Assembly (NCBI GenBank): GCA_015522095.1
Contig: WAMX01000088.1
Coordinates: 1-6,564 of the forward strand
Direction: 5' to 3'
Source: Nanobdellati archaeon
GTDB taxonomy: Archaea; SpSt-1190
DNA length: 6,564 nt
Shown here: positions 4,938 to 6,564 of the stretch, in pieces
How positions within the stretch are numbered: the stretch's first letter is position 1
Layout: the number at the start of each line of letters is the position of its first letter
The notes under the pieces: generated by a model
What the model was told of the DNA's origin: nothing
The model's database searches: none
What the model saw: only the letters and a program-made list of their open reading frames with translations
Position numbers and translations under genes: made by a program

Positions 4938-5381
4938 TTAAAGCTTCTGGAGGGTCGCAGTGAGCGTGCTCTCGTCAAGCTCTGCCCTTATGACGGCTGC
5001 CTCCCCTCCATCATGGTAAAACTGGTGGGAGAGCCTGAATCTCGTGCCCTTGCAGCTCCTCAGCCTGGCCCCCAGATAATCCATAAACGCACATATCACA
5101 CCCTCACTGCCCTCGCACGCCTCCACCGCCGCATTTATATCCTCCTGATCGAGGTTCTCGTTGAGGGGCGCGGGGCAGTTTGAGGCGAATACTTCAATCC
5201 CCTCCGGGACTGAAGTGGTTTTCCCGAGCGGTATCGCCTTCACAATCTGCTCGGAAACCGCTACAAGCTCCAGGGTCTTCCCGTTCAGGGTCCCTATTAT
5301 GCTGACGGCCGCCGAGCGGAAGTATGCACCCATCAAAAGAAACGCAATGAGGTATGCCATCATTGAGAAGGCGCCCTTCAT
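4938..5381 (-). CDS. Small single-pass membrane protein with four cysteines, unknown
   Basis: This 147-residue protein begins MKGAFSM with a hydrophobic helix at about residues 7-31 (MMAYLIAFLLMGAYF and SAAVSIIG). The domain after it has four cysteines (69, 89, 97, 110), enough for two disulfides. It contains the segment EGIEVFASNCPAPLNE and ends in what looks like beta strands (EAAVIRAELDESTLTATLQKL). The MKG start is shared with the gene just upstream. The ATG overlaps the preceding TGA (ATGA) and has no good SD, so translation is probably coupled. It is the third gene of the operon. No family is recognised; a pilin-like or surface subunit is inferred from size, topology and neighbours. Confidence 0.8.
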   Translation of the reverse strand: MKGAFSMMAYLIAFLLMGAYFRSAAVSIIGTLNGKTLELVAVSEQIVKAIPLGKTTSVPEGIEVFASNCPAPLNENLDQEDINAAVEACEGSEGVICAFMDYLGARLRSCKGTRFRLSHQFYHDGGEAAVIRAELDESTLTATLQKL

Positions 5382-5824
5382 CTTGCCAGGCCCCTGCTTT
5401 CCGCTATCGAGTTCGCAAGCTCGTGGCAGTCGTCAGGGTCATACCATCTCTTCACTTCAAGCTGGTCGATCTCCGCCTTCTGGTAGAGTATTATAGCGCA
5501 GTCGCACGGTGAAAGCCTCTCGCCCACATCAAACTCTTCCTGCGTGAAGTACTTCACGGCGAGTGACGGGTGCGCAGCCGCGACCGTTGCCCTCGCAAGC
5601 TCGTTCTCATTCACGGCTCCCCTCACGAAGCCGGAATCGTACCACGACTCGCAGAAATTCAGCAGGGAAAGCTCTGCCTGGCCGCTTCCGACCTCACTGA
5701 GCCAGTCGTCAAAGGTCCTCTGGGCGGAGGTTTTCCTGAGGAGCTGGTACATTGTTATCCCCACAACGAGCGCAAGAAGAAGCGTGACAACAATCCATAT
5801 CGGGCTGCCTGCATCCCCCTTCAT
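5378..5824 (-). CDS. Small single-pass membrane protein, pilin-like N-terminus, four cysteines
   Basis: This 148-residue protein starts MKGDAGSP followed by a long hydrophobic helix at about residues 9-28 (IWIVVTLLLALVVGITMYQL). This is the arrangement of archaeal class III (pilin-type) signal peptides, in which cleavage would follow KG; cleavage here is inferred. The ectodomain begins KTSAQRTFDDWLSEVGSG. It contains C58, the pair C107-x-C109 and C133, which could form two disulfides. The DDW after the helix recurs in the gene at 3944-4474. The ATG is preceded by GGTGAT in the 9-bp gap to the upstream stop. It is the second gene of the operon. The family is not recognised. Confidence 0.82.
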   Translation of the reverse strand: MKGDAGSPIWIVVTLLLALVVGITMYQLLRKTSAQRTFDDWLSEVGSGQAELSLLNFCESWYDSGFVRGAVNENELARATVAAAHPSLAVKYFTQEEFDVGERLSPCDCAIILYQKAEIDQLEVKRWYDPDDCHELANSIAESRGLAR

Positions 5825-5827
5825 AAT

Positions 5828-5833
5828 ATCACC
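5828..5833 (-). promoter_or_regulatory. Shine-Dalgarno site GGTGAT for the gene starting at 5824
   Basis: GGTGAT occupies most of the 9-bp gap between two operon genes, 3 nt before ATG 5824. It supports this start and translation from the shared mRNA. Confidence 0.65.
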
Positions 5834-6564
5834 TTAAACAATTCTCACCCCGGTTGATATAAATGCTTTCCTTACCTCAGGATCAAGGCTCTCCCTGCCC
5901 ACGAGCACGCTTATTCCGTCGTATATGCCGGCACAGAAGCTGACGCACGCCTCCGCGCACCCCTTTTCCCTCATCCTTATCTCAATCTCCCTCTCTGCGC
6001 CGGTATCCCCTGCCCTCTGCGCTTCCTCATACTCAAGGATGTCTTCAGTGCAGGCCGCGCACTCCATGGTCCGCGGGCATCCTGCCTCCCCGCAGAGCCC
6101 CTGGAACATGTCAATATTCTCATTTATCGACTCGGATATCCTGTAAACCTTCAGTATTGCGGTGGGGCCCCCGCCCGCAAGGCTCTCGTAGTATTTGTTT
6201 GCCATGGCTGTGTTGCCTTCCTCTATCCTTGACTCTGTTGGGGAGGATATGCGCAGCCAGCCCTGGCACTTCGAGTACAGGCTGTAGAGCACGGAGGGCT
6301 TCAGCGGGGATTCCTTGAGGGCGTCCTGCACCCGCTCAAGGTCCTTCTCCGAGAGGGGCTTCGCAAGGGCAATCATCGCCCTCCTGTGCGGCTCGGCGGA
6401 GGACAGGTCAACCAGCGTCTCCCAGGTTTCCCTCACCCTGTCATCCGGGCTGACGGAAATTATCAGGTTTGCCGCGGGCGAGTATGTCTGATATACCAGC
6501 CCCCCCGAGCCGAGCAGGGATATCCTGCCGCTTGAGAAGAGGAATTTTGGGATCACTACTGAAA
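5834..6564 (-). CDS. Cysteine-rich protein of unknown function (probably 5' partial)
   Basis: The reading frame is open to the window edge. The first possible start inside is GTG at 6556 (240 residues), but the codons before it are still open (Ser, Val), so the gene probably continues upstream. The visible part begins with likely beta strands (IPKFLFSSGRISLLG, NLIISVSPDDR), then becomes helical. Numbered from GTG 6556, it holds eight cysteines: 97, 155, 160, 166, 169, 200, 204 and 208. The last seven flank a long charged helix (EDILEYEEAQRAGD to RMREKG). This could be a disulfide-bonded extracytoplasmic domain or a metal-binding helical hairpin. The C-terminus contains LDPEVRKAF, also found in the fifth operon gene. 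No membrane helix is visible in this part. It is the first gene seen of the operon and the family is not recognised. Confidence 0.75.
   Translation of the reverse strand, partial: SVVIPKFLFSSGRISLLGSGGLVYQTYSPAANLIISVSPDDRVRETWETLVDLSSAEPHRRAMIALAKPLSEKDLERVQDALKESPLKPSVLYSLYSKCQGWLRISSPTESRIEEGNTAMANKYYESLAGGGPTAILKVYRISESINENIDMFQGLCGEAGCPRTMECAACTEDILEYEEAQRAGDTGAEREIEIRMREKGCAEACVSFCAGIYDGISVLVGRESLDPEVRKAFISTGVRIV

Noticed and set aside
4301..4963. 220-codon plus-strand open frame across three operon genes
   Set aside because: It is antisense to genes with membrane helices and good SD sites, crosses several gene boundaries, has no SD of its own and gives a Pro/Ser-rich sequence with no domain.

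Overview
The window is archaeal. It encodes eS1 (Rps3Ae), an archaeal-type uS15, the rRNA endonuclease Nob1 and diphthine synthase Dph5. The first genes of transcription units have TATA-like boxes about 25 nt upstream and no Shine-Dalgarno (SD) site, whereas genes inside operons have clear SD sites such as GGAGGTGA. The DNA looks GC-rich and is tightly packed: no gap exceeds about 41 bp and many genes overlap. Shortened loops in Nob1 and Dph5 and the large share of unrecognised small membrane proteins would fit a streamlined, possibly DPANN-like archaeon. That placement is an inference; no lineage marker here was searched.

Left part (1-760, plus strand): the 3' end of a gene resembling a ribosome hibernation factor (HPF/RaiA). 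It is followed by a probable two-gene unit: a winged-helix protein with a histone-H1-like Lys/Ala/Pro linker, and a 65-residue two-helix membrane protein whose start overlaps the stop of the first gene.

Centre (757-2947): a minus-strand block with nob1, then rps15 and rps3ae, the last two coupled by a TGATG overlap. dph5 diverges from nob1 across 41 bp. With the HPF-like end, this region is devoted to the small subunit and translation: eS1 and uS15 are platform proteins, Nob1 matures the 16S rRNA 3' end, and Dph5 modifies elongation factor 2.

Right part (2919-6564, minus strand): seven tightly packed, co-directional genes that I cannot assign to a named family. Six are short proteins with one N-terminal hydrophobic helix and a small, presumably extracytoplasmic domain. 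Four of them begin with M-K-G or S-K-G. Three of the six, plus the most upstream gene (cut by the window edge), have even numbers of cysteines (8, 4, 4, 8). This looks like a pilin-like or cell-surface assembly cassette and is the most interesting part of the window. No ATPase, platform protein or peptidase is visible here to confirm it.

I see no tRNA, rRNA, CRISPR array or mobile element, and no gene-free stretch longer than 300 bases.
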